From Citromicrobium bathyomarinum (GTDB taxonomy: Bacteria; Pseudomonadota; Alphaproteobacteria; Sphingomonadales; Sphingomonadaceae): DNA of 64,000 nucleotides. Below, one piece after another: positions 35,512 to 45,277 of this stretch. The notes below the pieces were generated by a model. It worked only from the letters and a program-made list of their open reading frames with translations. It was not told the origin of the DNA and did not search any database. Within the stretch, counting starts at the first letter, position 1; every line of letters starts with the position of its first letter. Location of the stretch: the NCBI RefSeq assembly GCF_021021475.1, contig NZ_JAINWL010000001.1, forward strand, positions 682,001 to 746,000, written 5' to 3'. Made by a program: the position numbers and the translations under genes.

Positions 35512-36105
35512 ATGACCAATATCCTGCATGTCACCGCCAGCATCCGGAGCGGAGAATCCGTCTCGCGCAAGCTTGGCAATAAGCTGGTCGAGAAGCTCAG
35601 CCAGGGCACCGACGCCACCATCGTGACCCGCGATCTGGCGGTCAACGACCTGCCGCTGATCGACGCGGACCGCTTTGCCGCCAACCTGACCCCGCCGGCC
35701 GATCGTGACGAGAAGCAGCAGGCGCTGGCAGACGTCGCCGACGCGCTGATCGCGGAACTGCAGGGCGCCGATACGCTGGTACTCAGCCTGCCGGTGTACA
35801 ACTTCACCATGCCCTCCACGCTCAAGGCGTGGGCCGATCTGGTCGCGCGCGCCGGGACCACGTTCCGCTATACCGAAAGCGGCCCGGAAGGCCTGCTGAC
35901 CGGCAAGAAGGCCTATGTGGTGATTGCCAGCGGCGGCACGCCGATCGGCAGCGAACTCGACTTCCTGACCCCGTGGCTGCGCCACTTCCTCGGCTTCCTC
36001 GGGATCACCGATGTCGAGATCATTGCCGCCGATGGCATCATGGGGATCGATGGCGAGCAGAAGATCGAAGCGGCCGCGCAGACCATCGAGACGCTCGCCG
36101 CCTGA
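35512..36105 (+). CDS. azoR: FMN-dependent NADH azoreductase / quinone reductase
   Basis: A 197-residue flavodoxin-like protein of the AzoR family, which uses FMN and NADH to reduce quinones and azo compounds by two electrons. The N-terminal phosphate-binding segment (TASIRSGESVSRKL), the PVYNFTMPSTLKAW motif near residue 95 and a SGGTPIGSELDFL loop are visible. The partner gene is the pirin upstream, with a LysR regulator divergent, a plausible quinone or electrophile defence set. Confidence 0.94.
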   Translation: MTNILHVTASIRSGESVSRKLGNKLVEKLSQGTDATIVTRDLAVNDLPLIDADRFAANLTPPADRDEKQQALADVADALIAELQGADTLVLSLPVYNFTMPSTLKAWADLVARAGTTFRYTESGPEGLLTGKKAYVVIASGGTPIGSELDFLTPWLRHFLGFLGITDVEIIAADGIMGIDGEQKIEAAAQTIETLAA

Positions 36106-36128
36106 CGGCAAGCGCCTGAACGCTAACG

Positions 36129-36160
36129 TCCGCCGGGGTGCAGCAATGCGCTCCGGCGGA
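36129..36160. terminator. Hairpin after azoR
   Basis: TCCGCCGG (36129-36136) pairs with CCGGCGGA (36153-36160) around a 16-base loop that itself can extend the stem, between convergent azoR and the aspartic protease gene. An AT-rich stretch (TGATTATATC) follows on the plus strand. Confidence 0.55.
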
Positions 36161-36163
36161 TGA

Positions 36164-36871
36164 TTATATCCGATCTGCCCCCGTAGTGCCGACTTGCTGG
36201 TCCTGAGGGACATTCGGCACCAGGATCAGCACGCCCTGCTCCACCCGCCACTGCGCCAGCCGACTGAGCAGGTTCATCCCGATCACATTGGTCTCGCCGA
36301 TATTGGGCGCGAGCACCGCGTCGAGTCCGAAGGCGGCGACATTACCGAAGCGCAGTTCCTCGATCGTGGTCGTGCCGACCGAGATCGTGCCGTTGGCGGT
36401 GGTCATCATCACCGGCAGGCGATCGCGCCGCTCCTCCAGCCCCGCCGCGCGTGCGGTTGGCTCCGAAATCGCGGTCAGCGTCGCGCCGGTATCCACCAGG
36501 AAACGCGCGGGCACGCCGTTGACCTCTGCGTTGAGCCAGTAATGCCCGTCCGGCGAAAGCTCCACACGCGTCTCCCCGCCGACCACGCTCTGTTCGGGCA
36601 GGCCGACCTCCGACATCGCGACATCGAACCGCGGGTCGAGCCGGGCGAGCTGGAGCACGATCAGCACCAGCACGCCGCACAGCACCAGCGTGCTGCCGGT
36701 GCTGACGATCCGCCCGATAAGGAGATCGCGCCGGGCGAGCGCAGCGCCCAGCCAGCCGATCAGCATCGCGGCAACCGCGATGATCAGCAGGCCGCTTTGC
36801 GGGATGCTGCCTATACTGGCGGCCAGCCGGTCGAACACAGGGGCGAAGTCCATCATCGCAATATAGGCCAC
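36164..36871 (-). CDS. Retropepsin-like aspartic protease, membrane-anchored
   Basis: A 235-residue protein of the clan AA retropepsin-like family (TIGR02281 type). Two N-terminal membrane helices (about 23-45 and 56-76) precede a soluble domain with the active-site motif LVDTGATLTA (Asp127). Such single-Asp enzymes are expected to dimerise. Natural substrates are not known. Met7 is an alternative start. It converges with azoR across a hairpin. Confidence 0.88.
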   Translation of the reverse strand: MAYIAMMDFAPVFDRLAASIGSIPQSGLLIIAVAAMLIGWLGAALARRDLLIGRIVSTGSTLVLCGVLVLIVLQLARLDPRFDVAMSEVGLPEQSVVGGETRVELSPDGHYWLNAEVNGVPARFLVDTGATLTAISEPTARAAGLEERRDRLPVMMTTANGTISVGTTTIEELRFGNVAAFGLDAVLAPNIGETNVIGMNLLSRLAQWRVEQGVLILVPNVPQDQQVGTTGADRI

Positions 36872-36913
36872 ACTGGCGTGCTAATCCATGAACAGGATGG
36901 CGAGGACGAACGC

Positions 36914-37900
36914 TCAGGGCGCGCTGCGCGGGATGCTGGCTTCGGCGAGGACCACGCTGAAGCGCTCCTCCCGGTCGAGCCAGCGGCCCACCGGTGTCCA
37001 CTCGCCCGCCAGCAGCTGCTTGTCCGCGCTGCGCCGGTCGAACTTGTGGCTGTTTTCCGTGTGGATCGTCTCGCCCGCCTTCATCGCGAACTCCTCGCCT
37101 GCGATTTCGAAGGCGATGTCCTCCTGCGCGACAAGATGCATCTCGATCCGCGCGAACTGGTCGTTCCAGCGTGCGGCATGTTCCAGCTTGTCGACCGGAA
37201 TTGTCCCGCCCAGCTCACGGTTGATCCGCCGCGCGAGGTTGAGATTGAACTCGGCCGTCACCCGCCCCGCATCGTCGTATGCGGCTTCGAGCACGCGGGT
37301 GTCCTTGATCAAATCCATCCCGACCAGCAGCATGGAACCTTCGCCAAGCGTCTCGCGCATGGTGCGCAGCAGATCGGTCGCGGTGCGCGCAACCATGTTG
37401 CCGATGGTGCCGCCGGGGAAGAAGCCGAGCTTGGGCATCTCGGCCACTTCCTCGGGCAGTTCGACGCGGCGCATGAAATCGGCCTCCACCGGGAAGACCG
37501 GCAGGCCGGGGAACTTGGTCGACAGATCGGCGGCGGCGGCGCGCAGGAAATCGCCTGCAATATCCAGCGGCACATAGGCCGCAGGGTCGATTGCGCTGAG
37601 CAGAGCGGGCGTCTTCACCGACGATCCGCTGCCGAACTCGACCACGGCGCGCCCCGGCCCGATCGCCTCGGCGAAGTCCGCCCCGCGCTCCTGCAGAACC
37701 TGCGTCTCGGCGCGTGCGGGGTAATATTCCGGCACTTGGGTGATGTCTTCGTAAAGCTGAGATCCGGCATCGTCGTAGAGCCAGCGTGCGGGGATCGCCT
37801 TTTGCCCCTCGCGCAGGCCCGACAACACGTCGGAGCGAAACGCACGGTCGACGCCAGACTCGTCGAGGTCGACGAGCTTGAGCCCGGTTTGATCGGTCAT
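36914..37900 (-). CDS. egtD: L-histidine N-alpha-methyltransferase (ergothioneine biosynthesis)
   Basis: A 328-residue SAM-dependent methyltransferase that converts L-histidine to hercynine. A class I SAM motif (VEFGSGSSVKT), the substrate loop FPGGTIGN and typical EgtD length are visible. It overlaps egtB by one base and is transcribed after it, so the two genes form the core ergothioneine operon. The start MTDQTGLKLV is well placed. Confidence 0.95.
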   Translation of the reverse strand: MTDQTGLKLVDLDESGVDRAFRSDVLSGLREGQKAIPARWLYDDAGSQLYEDITQVPEYYPARAETQVLQERGADFAEAIGPGRAVVEFGSGSSVKTPALLSAIDPAAYVPLDIAGDFLRAAAADLSTKFPGLPVFPVEADFMRRVELPEEVAEMPKLGFFPGGTIGNMVARTATDLLRTMRETLGEGSMLLVGMDLIKDTRVLEAAYDDAGRVTAEFNLNLARRINRELGGTIPVDKLEHAARWNDQFARIEMHLVAQEDIAFEIAGEEFAMKAGETIHTENSHKFDRRSADKQLLAGEWTPVGRWLDREERFSVVLAEASIPRSAP

Positions 37901-39165
37901 CAGATGTCCTTCGCGAGCCTGAGGCCGGTGAACTGCCAGCGCTGGTGCGGGTAGAAGAAGTTGCGATAGGAGGCGCGCGAATGGCCGCGCGCGGTCGCGC
38001 AGCTCGCCCCTTTGAGGACGAACTGCCCGCTCATGAACTTGCCGTTATATTCGCCCACCGCGCCTTCTGCCGGCTGGAAGCGCGGATAGGGCAGATAGGC
38101 GCTGCGGGTGAACTGCCAGCAATCGCCGAACAGTCCGGCCGAGCCGACCGGATGGACCGGGCCTGCAGCGTCGAGCTGGTTGCCTTCGCCCGGCTCGTGC
38201 GCGGGCGCTTCCTCGGCATGCTGTCCGCGCGCGACCGCTTCCCATTCGAACTCGGTCGGCAGGCGGTATCCCGCCCACGAAGCGAAGGCATCGGCCTCGT
38301 AATAGGAGATGTGCGTGACCGGTGCATGCGGGTCGCGCGGCTGCCACCCGGCGAGCGTGAAGTGCTCCGCCCCTCTATCGCCATCGCGCCAATAGAGCGG
38401 TGCTGCGATGCGGTTCTCCTGCACCCAGGCCCACCCGTCGCTAAGCCACAGCGCGGCGTTTTCATACCCGCCATCGGCGATGAAGGCATCCCATTCGGCA
38501 TTGGTGACGAGCGTGTCGGCCAGCGCGAAAGGCTCCAGCAGCACACGGTGACGCGGCCCTTCGCAATCGAAGGAGAAGCCCTCACCCTTGTGGCCGACCG
38601 CGCCGATCCCGCCGGGATGCCCGGTCCAGCCGCGCTCGCGCGCCTCGGCCGCGGGCAGCTGCGCGTCGAACATCGCGGGGCCCAGCGGGTTCTCGAACAG
38701 CGCGTGCTTGATGTCGGTCAGCAGCAATTCCTGGTGCTGCTGTTCGTGCGCGACGCCCAGCTCGATCAGCGGCGCGAGGTCGGGATCGCCCAGCAGCTCG
38801 CCCATCGCCTGCGTGACGGCGGCCCGCCAGTCGAGCACTTCGTCTACACTCGGGCGCGACAGCATGCCGCGCGAAAACCGCCCGATCCGCGCGCCTTCGG
38901 CTTCGTAATAGGAATTGAACAGGAACGGCCAGCGTTCGTCGTGCAGGGTGTAATCCGGCAGGTGGTCGCGCAGCAGGAAGGTTTCCCAGAACCACGTCGT
39001 ATGCGCCAGATGCCACTTGGCGGGCGAGGCGTCTTCCATCGACTGGATGGTCGCGTCGCTCTCGCTCAGCGGCGCGGCAAGCGCCTCGGTCAGCGCGCGG
39101 GTTGCAAGGAAGCGTTCTTCGAGCGGGCTCTCCTCGCTCGATGTTCGCAGTCTGGTTGAAGCCAC
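37900..39165 (-). CDS. egtB: Ergothioneine biosynthesis sulfoxide synthase
   Basis: A 421-residue non-heme iron enzyme joining hercynine to a thiol (cysteine or gamma-glutamylcysteine) as a sulfoxide. An N-terminal DinB-like domain supplies iron ligands, with HLAH (His52, His55) and HEQQH (His140, His144) visible; the C-terminal FGE-sulfatase domain is complete. The GTG at 39165 follows GGGAGAG; a GTG 12 codons earlier is possible. No egtC or egtE is nearby, so the lyase step must be encoded elsewhere. Confidence 0.94.
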   Translation of the reverse strand: MASTRLRTSSEESPLEERFLATRALTEALAAPLSESDATIQSMEDASPAKWHLAHTTWFWETFLLRDHLPDYTLHDERWPFLFNSYYEAEGARIGRFSRGMLSRPSVDEVLDWRAAVTQAMGELLGDPDLAPLIELGVAHEQQHQELLLTDIKHALFENPLGPAMFDAQLPAAEARERGWTGHPGGIGAVGHKGEGFSFDCEGPRHRVLLEPFALADTLVTNAEWDAFIADGGYENAALWLSDGWAWVQENRIAAPLYWRDGDRGAEHFTLAGWQPRDPHAPVTHISYYEADAFASWAGYRLPTEFEWEAVARGQHAEEAPAHEPGEGNQLDAAGPVHPVGSAGLFGDCWQFTRSAYLPYPRFQPAEGAVGEYNGKFMSGQFVLKGASCATARGHSRASYRNFFYPHQRWQFTGLRLAKDI

Positions 39166-39301
39166 GGATTCTCTCCCACTTGGCGAGCAATCCTGTCCCA
39201 CCCTAGGGCAAGGAATGCAGCAGGGGAAACCCGGTTTCCGAAATTATCCTTTGTGCAGTCGAGAGGTCTGTCTTGGGCCGTCGCGCCAGCGAACCTTGAA
39301 C

Positions 39302-40672
39302 CTACGCCGCCGCAGCCGCGCGATCGACCTGCGGCTGGAGCATCTCGGCGATCGAGAACGCCAGCTCCAGCGCCTGCGCCGCGTTGAGGCGCGGGTCGCA
39401 ATGCGTGTGGTAGCGGCTCGACAGCTCGTCGTCGGTGATCGCGACTGCGCCGCCGACACATTCGGTCACGTTCTGACCGGTCATCTCCAGATGGACCCCA
39501 CCCGGATAGCTGCCTTCGGCCCGGTGGACCGCGAAGACATCCGCCAGCTCGGCCTTGATCCGGTCGAAGGGCCGCGTCTTGTAGCCGCTTTCCGATTTGA
39601 CCACGTTGCCGTGCATCGGGTCGCTCGACCACACCACCGGGTGCCCTTCCCGGCGCACTGCGCGGATCAGCTTGGGCAGGTTCGCCTCGACCTTGTCGTG
39701 GCCGTAGCGGGTGATCAGGACCATCCGCCCGCTCTCGCGGTTGGGGTTGAGCGTATCGAGCAGCCGCAGCAGCACATCGGGATCGAGGCTCGGCCCGCAC
39801 TTCACCCCGATCGGATTGCGGATGCCACGCATGAATTCGACATGCGCACTGCCTTCGAACCGCGTGCGGTCGCCGATCCACAGCATGTGCGCACTGGAAT
39901 CGTACCACTGCCCGCTGTTCGAATCGCGCCGCGTCATCGCCTGTTCGTAAGGCAGCAGCAGCGCTTCGTGGCTGGTGTAGAAATTGGTGCCCTGCAACTG
40001 CGGCAGCTCGCTCGGGTCGATCCCGCAGGCGGCCATGAAGTCGAGCGCTTCGGTGATCCGGTCAGCCATGGCGGAGAATTTCTCCGACCATTGCGAACGG
40101 CCCATGAAGTCGAGCGTCCAGTCGTGCACCTGCCGCAGGTTGGCATAGCCGCCGCCCGCGTAGGCGCGCAGCAGGTTGAGCGTGGAGGACGCCTGATAAT
40201 AGGCGCGGACCATGCGCTGCGGATCGTTGCGCCGCGATTCGGGCGTGAACTCGATCCCGTTGACGTTGTCGCCGAAATAGCTCGGCAGGGTGACATCGCC
40301 CTGCGTCTCTGTATCGCTGGAGCGCGGCTTGGCGAACTGGCCCGCCATCCGGCCGACCTTCACCACCGGCAGCGACCCGGCATAGGTCAGCACGACCGCC
40401 ATCTGCAGGATCACACGGAAGGTATCGCGGATCGTATCGGGCGCGAATTCGGCGAAGCTCTCCGCGCAATCGCCCCCTTGCAGCAGGAACGCCTGCCCTG
40501 CCTCGACCCGCGCCAGCTCGCCGCGCAGCGCATCGGATTCGCCTGCAAAGACGAGCGAGGGGCACGCGGCCAGTTCGCTCTCGGCTCGCGCCAGCGCGTC
40601 TGCATCTTCATAGGCGGGCAGGTGCTTCGCCTCGAAATTCGTCCAGCTATCGGGGCTCCATTGGGAAGCCAT
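39302..40672 (-). CDS. aroG: 3-deoxy-7-phosphoheptulonate synthase, class II
   Basis: A 456-residue class II (plant/actinobacterial-type) DAHP synthase, which condenses phosphoenolpyruvate and erythrose 4-phosphate in the first step of the shikimate pathway. The QGGDCAESF phosphate-binding motif, [11 protein letters not shown], and WSSDPMHGN with a metal histidine are visible. The ATG at 40672 gives the normal N-terminus and length; the frame stays open for 24 codons upstream without a better start. Confidence 0.95.
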   Translation of the reverse strand: MASQWSPDSWTNFEAKHLPAYEDADALARAESELAACPSLVFAGESDALRGELARVEAGQAFLLQGGDCAESFAEFAPDTIRDTFRVILQMAVVLTYAGSLPVVKVGRMAGQFAKPRSSDTETQGDVTLPSYFGDNVNGIEFTPESRRNDPQRMVRAYYQASSTLNLLRAYAGGGYANLRQVHDWTLDFMGRSQWSEKFSAMADRITEALDFMAACGIDPSELPQLQGTNFYTSHEALLLPYEQAMTRRDSNSGQWYDSSAHMLWIGDRTRFEGSAHVEFMRGIRNPIGVKCGPSLDPDVLLRLLDTLNPNRESGRMVLITRYGHDKVEANLPKLIRAVRREGHPVVWSSDPMHGNVVKSESGYKTRPFDRIKAELADVFAVHRAEGSYPGGVHLEMTGQNVTECVGGAVAITDDELSSRYHTHCDPRLNAAQALELAFSIAEMLQPQVDRAAAAA

Positions 40673-40789
40673 GGCACTATGCTCTTTTTGGTTCGATCGG
40701 TTCGCGTATGCAAAACGACTGGCAATTGCGTTGCGCGCACGCAAGCCTAATTGTTCTTTGCCGGCTGTCGATCTGCCTTTGCGAAACCC

Positions 40790-43700
40790 TCACTCGGGCA
40801 GATCGGTGCCCTCCGGAATGATCGCGATCTCCAGCGGCTCGCGCGCTTCGAGATATTTCGCGGCGAGCGCCTTCATCCGATCCGGCGTGGTCATCGAGTA
40901 ATCGTCGAGCAGCGTGCGGATCACCCCGATGCGCGAGGGATCGCGGGTGGAGCCGCGCAGCTGCCACATCCAGAAGCCGTTGCCGGTGGTCGCACGCAGA
41001 ATTGTCTGGCGCAGCGGTTCGGTCACGCGGGCAAGCTCGTCCGCGGTCGGGCCGGTGGTCGCCAGATCGCGCGCGATCTCGTCCGCCGCCGCGTAGAACG
41101 CGGGGATATCGTCCGGGCGCAGCTGGGCGAGCGCGATGATCGTGCCGCCGCCGACATCGTCGTTGGGCCAGTCCACCCGCACCTGCGGCGCGTAGCTGGC
41201 ACCTGCACGCTCGCGCATCTCGTCGAACAGCCGGTTCATCATCAGCTGGCCGAGGATTTCGAGCTGCCGCCCCTCGCGCACCTGCGCAAGGCCGCTGCCC
41301 GCCGGCCAGGCGACCACTGCAGCGGCCTGGTTGGCATCGCCGCGATGGTACAACACCTTGCGCGCGCCAGCCTCCGGCACCTCGGGATTTGCAGCAAGAG
41401 TTGCAGGATCGATGGCCTCGCGCGGGGGCAGTGCGCCGAAGCTGGTCTTCAGCGCTTCGATCGCCTGTTCACGCTCGAAATCGCCGAAGATCAGGACCTC
41501 GATCGGGCCCTTCTTCAGCAACGGCTCCCACACCTTGCGGAAGCCTTCCGGCGTGGTGCCCTCGACCATCTCCGGGCTCGGCGTCGCGAAGCGCGGATCG
41601 CCGTTGCGGATCAGCGTTTCGAGATCGCGGTTGAGCAGGCCGGCAGGGCTGGTCGCATAGGTATCGTAGGAAATGCGCGCCGCCGCCTTGGCGCGGATCA
41701 CCGGCCGCGCGTCCCACTCGGGCTGCGCCAGCTTGGCCGCGAACAGATAGAGCTGGTCGGCCAGATCCGCCGCGCGGGTATCGGCGGAGAAGGTGAAGTT
41801 GGCGAGATCGACGGTGAAGTTGAACCCGAACTTGCGCCCCGTCGCCAGCCGGTCGAGATCTTCCTGGTCGAGCCCGGCGAGGCCCGAACTGATCAGCGCG
41901 GTTTCGCCGAGCGGGATATAGGCTGCGCTATCCTTGTCGAACGCGCGGATACCCGCGCCCCAGTGGACATTGACCGCGACCCGGCCCGGCTCTGCCTGGT
42001 TGGGCCACAGCAACGCGGTAACGCCGTTGGACAGCTCAACCCGCTCGATATCGAGCACGCCGAGCGGGCCCTCTTCCACGACTGCACCCGGCGTGCCGAT
42101 CTTGGGCAGATCGTCGAAAGAGACCGTGCTGGCGGCGATGCGCGCGGACCCATCCGCCGCGACCGGCGCGGCCAGCGCCTTGCGCAACTGCTCGGCAGTG
42201 GCTTCGCCTTCCTGCGGGGTCACATAGGTGCCGCGGATCACCTCGCCATCGAACAGCTTGCGCGTGCGCTCGAGGATCGCCTGCGGGGTCACCCGTTCAC
42301 GCATCCCGCGAAAAATATCAAGCACCGTCTGCGGCGAGGCGACGGTTTCGCGGATATCGACCGCGTTGACCAGCGTATCGGCAATCTGCGCGCCGGGTTC
42401 GACATCGGCTTCCTCCACTCCGGCCACGAAAGCGACCTCGAATTCCGAAATCTCGCGGGCGAGTTCTTCCTCGGTCGGGGGATTGGTGGTCGCATCGGCG
42501 ATCACCGCGCGCACGTCTTCCAGCGCGGCCTGCCAGTCCTGCGTCAAGGGCGCGAAGCTGACGAAGGTTGCGTCGGCGCTGCGGCTGACGTCTTCCTGCT
42601 GGACCTGCGCGTAGAGGTAGTCGCCGCCGCCGCGCGCACGCGCTTCGAGCCGCCGGTTGATCAGGGACTGGGCGAGCGAATCCATCAGGATGCCCTCGTT
42701 ATAGGCAATCGTATCCTGCACCGGACGCCATGGACGCATCACCCCATAGGTGAGCGAACGCGGCAGATCGGGTTCGACGATCACGGTCGTCTCGCCCACC
42801 GGATTGGCGGGATCTGCCCCCGCCGGAGCCTTCGGGTCGCCGAAATCGGGCGCGGATGCGTCCTTCCCATCGACGTTCCAGTCGCCGAAATACTTCTCGA
42901 TCAGGCTGGCGAGCGCGACCGGGTCCGCATCGCCCGCGACCGCGATCACGGTCTTCTGCGGGCGATACCAGCGCTTGTAGAACGCCCCGACCGTATCGGC
43001 ATTGGCGGCAAGCAGCGTCTCCTCGGTTCCGATTGGGGTCCGGTCGGCGAGGCGCTGGCCGTTGAAGAAAGTCTCGCGGCTGGTGGTTGCCACGCGTTCG
43101 CCCGCGCCACCGCCACGCTCGCGCTTTTCGGCGAGCACGATCGGCACTTCGGTGCGCACGTTGACCTCGTTGATGACCGGGGCCTGCACCATGCCCGAGA
43201 GCAGGCGGAACGCCTCGTCCAGCTTGGCGGGAGAGGCTTCGGGCAGGTCCAGCTGGTAAACCGTCTGCGTCGGGCTGGTCACCGCATTGGTATCATTGCC
43301 GAAGGTCGCGCCCAGCCGCTGCCAGGTGGGGATCGTCTCGCCCACATCGAGGTAGCGCGACTGGCGGAACAGCAGATGTTCGAGCAGGTGGGCAAAGCCG
43401 CGCTCCTGATCGGTCTCGTAGAGCGATCCCGCGTCGATACGGATGCGGATCGAGACCTGATCGGGCGGCACGCCGTTCTTGCGGGTGGCATAGCGCAGGC
43501 CATTGTCGAGCACGCCGAAGCGCCACTGGCGATCGACCGGGACATTGCTACCCTCGTACAGCCACGGGGTTTCGTCGGGCGACTCGAGCGTGGCGGCGGT
43601 CGCCTGCGGCACGTCGGCCGCCGGGGTCAGCGTGGCGGCGGCCTGTCCGGGCGCTTGCTTGTTCGTATGCGCGGTGTCGCGCAGCCCGGCGTTCTTCTGC

Positions 43701-43840
43701 GGGGAGGCCTGCGCCTGTTCGGCCTGCGGTGCGCCCGCCGCCATATCGGGCGCGTCCTGCATTCCCGGGCTCGCGCATGCCGCCGCCAGAAGGGGAAGAA
43801 GCAGGGCGAGGCGGCTGAGACCGGAGGAAACGGAGTGCAT
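40790..43840 (-). CDS. M16-family zinc metallopeptidase, predicted lipoprotein
   Basis: A 1016-residue M16 (pitrilysin/insulinase-like) peptidase with a lipoprotein signal (LLAAAC, Cys22), a Gln/Ala-rich spacer (about 25-90) and two M16 peptidase halves. The inverted zinc motif HLLEH (His151, Glu154, His155) is intact in the N-terminal half; the C-terminal half lacks it, as usual. It probably degrades peptides in the periplasm, attached to a membrane. It is monocistronic and divergent from nfuA. Confidence 0.93.
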   Translation of the reverse strand: MHSVSSGLSRLALLLPLLAAACASPGMQDAPDMAAGAPQAEQAQASPQKNAGLRDTAHTNKQAPGQAAATLTPAADVPQATAATLESPDETPWLYEGSNVPVDRQWRFGVLDNGLRYATRKNGVPPDQVSIRIRIDAGSLYETDQERGFAHLLEHLLFRQSRYLDVGETIPTWQRLGATFGNDTNAVTSPTQTVYQLDLPEASPAKLDEAFRLLSGMVQAPVINEVNVRTEVPIVLAEKRERGGGAGERVATTSRETFFNGQRLADRTPIGTEETLLAANADTVGAFYKRWYRPQKTVIAVAGDADPVALASLIEKYFGDWNVDGKDASAPDFGDPKAPAGADPANPVGETTVIVEPDLPRSLTYGVMRPWRPVQDTIAYNEGILMDSLAQSLINRRLEARARGGGDYLYAQVQQEDVSRSADATFVSFAPLTQDWQAALEDVRAVIADATTNPPTEEELAREISEFEVAFVAGVEEADVEPGAQIADTLVNAVDIRETVASPQTVLDIFRGMRERVTPQAILERTRKLFDGEVIRGTYVTPQEGEATAEQLRKALAAPVAADGSARIAASTVSFDDLPKIGTPGAVVEEGPLGVLDIERVELSNGVTALLWPNQAEPGRVAVNVHWGAGIRAFDKDSAAYIPLGETALISSGLAGLDQEDLDRLATGRKFGFNFTVDLANFTFSADTRAADLADQLYLFAAKLAQPEWDARPVIRAKAAARISYDTYATSPAGLLNRDLETLIRNGDPRFATPSPEMVEGTTPEGFRKVWEPLLKKGPIEVLIFGDFEREQAIEALKTSFGALPPREAIDPATLAANPEVPEAGARKVLYHRGDANQAAAVVAWPAGSGLAQVREGRQLEILGQLMMNRLFDEMRERAGASYAPQVRVDWPNDDVGGGTIIALAQLRPDDIPAFYAAADEIARDLATTGPTADELARVTEPLRQTILRATTGNGFWMWQLRGSTRDPSRIGVIRTLLDDYSMTTPDRMKALAAKYLEAREPLEIAIIPEGTDLPE

Positions 43841-43979
43841 GTACGTGCCTATAGGGAGGAAAGGCGTGAAGGCCTAATGAACAAAATGGCGGGACCGCGA
43901 CAGAAATTGCCCATCGGCCAATGATCGTGACGCGCCATCGCTTGTCGCGTTCCCGCCACGCCCCTACATCGGGGGCGAT

Positions 43980-44558
43980 ATGTATATTGAAACCGAAACC
44001 ACACCCAATCCCGCCACGCTCAAGTTCCTGCCCCAGCGGCAGGTCATGCCGCAGGGCACGCGCGACTTTGCCAACCCGGAAGATGCCGAGGCAAGCCCGC
44101 TGGCGCAGGCGCTGTTCGACACCGGCGAGGTGACCGGCGTGTTCTTCGGCTCCGACTTCGTCTCCGTGACCAAGGGCGAAGGCGCGCAGTGGACCGAATT
44201 GAAGCCGCAGATCGTCGCCGTGCTGCTCGACCATTTCGTCTCCGAAGCGCCGCTGTTCCACGGCGGCAGCGCGGCTGGCATCGCGGTCCCGGCTGAGGAT
44301 ACGCTGACGGTGGAAGAGGACCCGGCCGATGCCGACATCGTCGACCAGATCAAGGAACTGCTGGAAACGCGCATTCGCCCCGCGGTCGCGGGCGACGGCG
44401 GGGACATCGCCTATCGCGGCTACCGCGACGGGGTGGTCCATCTCCAGCTGCAGGGCGCATGCGACGGCTGCCCCTCCTCCACCGCCACGCTCAAGCACGG
44501 GATCGAGGGCCTGCTGAAACATTACGTGCCCGAAGTCGTTGAGGTGCGGGCGGCCTGA
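43980..44558 (+). CDS. nfuA: NifU/Nfu-type Fe-S cluster scaffold or carrier
   Basis: A 192-residue Nfu protein with an N-terminal Nfu_N domain (about 1-90, starting MYIETETTPNPATLKFLP) and a C-terminal NifU domain with the CDGCPSS motif (Cys161, Cys164) that holds a [4Fe-4S] cluster between two monomers. It delivers clusters to apo-enzymes such as radical SAM proteins. It begins a conserved sphingomonad gene order leading to tsaB, rimI, fur and miaB. Confidence 0.93.
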   Translation: MYIETETTPNPATLKFLPQRQVMPQGTRDFANPEDAEASPLAQALFDTGEVTGVFFGSDFVSVTKGEGAQWTELKPQIVAVLLDHFVSEAPLFHGGSAAGIAVPAEDTLTVEEDPADADIVDQIKELLETRIRPAVAGDGGDIAYRGYRDGVVHLQLQGACDGCPSSTATLKHGIEGLLKHYVPEVVEVRAA

Positions 44559-44602
44559 TCGGCCCCTCCCCCTCCCCGGACCCGGAAAGAAAAGAACATC
44601 CC

Positions 44603-45211
44603 ATGACCAAGCAGTTCCACGGCCACGAATTGTCGCACGAAGCGCTCGAACAGCTGTTCCTCGAAGCGCGCAGCTATAATGGCTGGCTCGACAAGAGGGT
44701 GTCCGAGGATCAGATCCGCCACATCTACGACCTGCTGAAGATGGGCCCGACTTCTGCCAACCAGCAGTCGGCTCGCTTCGTATGGTGCCGTTCGGACGAG
44801 GCGAAGGAAAAGCTCGCCGCCCACGCGATGGACGCGAACAAGGACAAGATCCGGACCGCGCCCGTCTGCGTCATCATCGGCTACGACATCGATTTCCACG
44901 AAGAACTCCCGTGGCTGTTCCCGCATACCGACGCGAAGAGCTGGTTCGAAGGCGATGTCGAGGGGCGGATCACACAGGCCAAGCGCAACTCCGCGCTGCA
45001 GGGTGCCTATCTGAAGCTGGCGGCGCGCGCGCTGGGCCTCGATTGCGGGCCAATGTCGGGGGTCGACCTCGAGAAGGTGACCGAAGACTTCTTCGCCGAC
45101 CAGCCGCAATACCGGGCGGACTGGATCTGCTCGATCGGCTATGGCGACAAGGACTCGATTTTCGATCGCAGCCCGCGACCCGAATTCGAAAAATTCAACC
45201 GCATCGACTAG
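44603..45211 (+). CDS. Nitroreductase family protein, RutE/HadB-like (malonic semialdehyde reductase)
   Basis: A 202-residue FMN-dependent nitroreductase-like protein of the HadB/RutE subgroup, annotated in E. coli as the NADPH-dependent reductase of malonic semialdehyde formed in pyrimidine degradation. The phosphate-contacting GPTSANQQSARF segment, AALGY-type ALQGAYL helix and GLDCGPMSG motif are visible. No other rut genes are present, so a pyrimidine role is uncertain; a general FMN reductase is equally possible. Confidence 0.87.
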   Translation: MTKQFHGHELSHEALEQLFLEARSYNGWLDKRVSEDQIRHIYDLLKMGPTSANQQSARFVWCRSDEAKEKLAAHAMDANKDKIRTAPVCVIIGYDIDFHEELPWLFPHTDAKSWFEGDVEGRITQAKRNSALQGAYLKLAARALGLDCGPMSGVDLEKVTEDFFADQPQYRADWICSIGYGDKDSIFDRSPRPEFEKFNRID

Positions 45212-45277
45212 GGTCTTCGACCCAGGGTCGGATGGCGCGGGCCGGAACACGGTCGCGCGCGTTGCAGGGGGCAGACG

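Noticed and set aside
37305-37320. TTGATCAAAT inside egtD as a possible FNR site.
   Set aside because: The half-sites have no 4 bp spacer and it lies in the middle of a coding sequence.
39214-39240. Short palindrome GGAAACCCGGTTTCC after aroG as a terminator.
   Set aside because: Usable stem is only about five base pairs and there is no T run next to it, so it was not listed as a feature.
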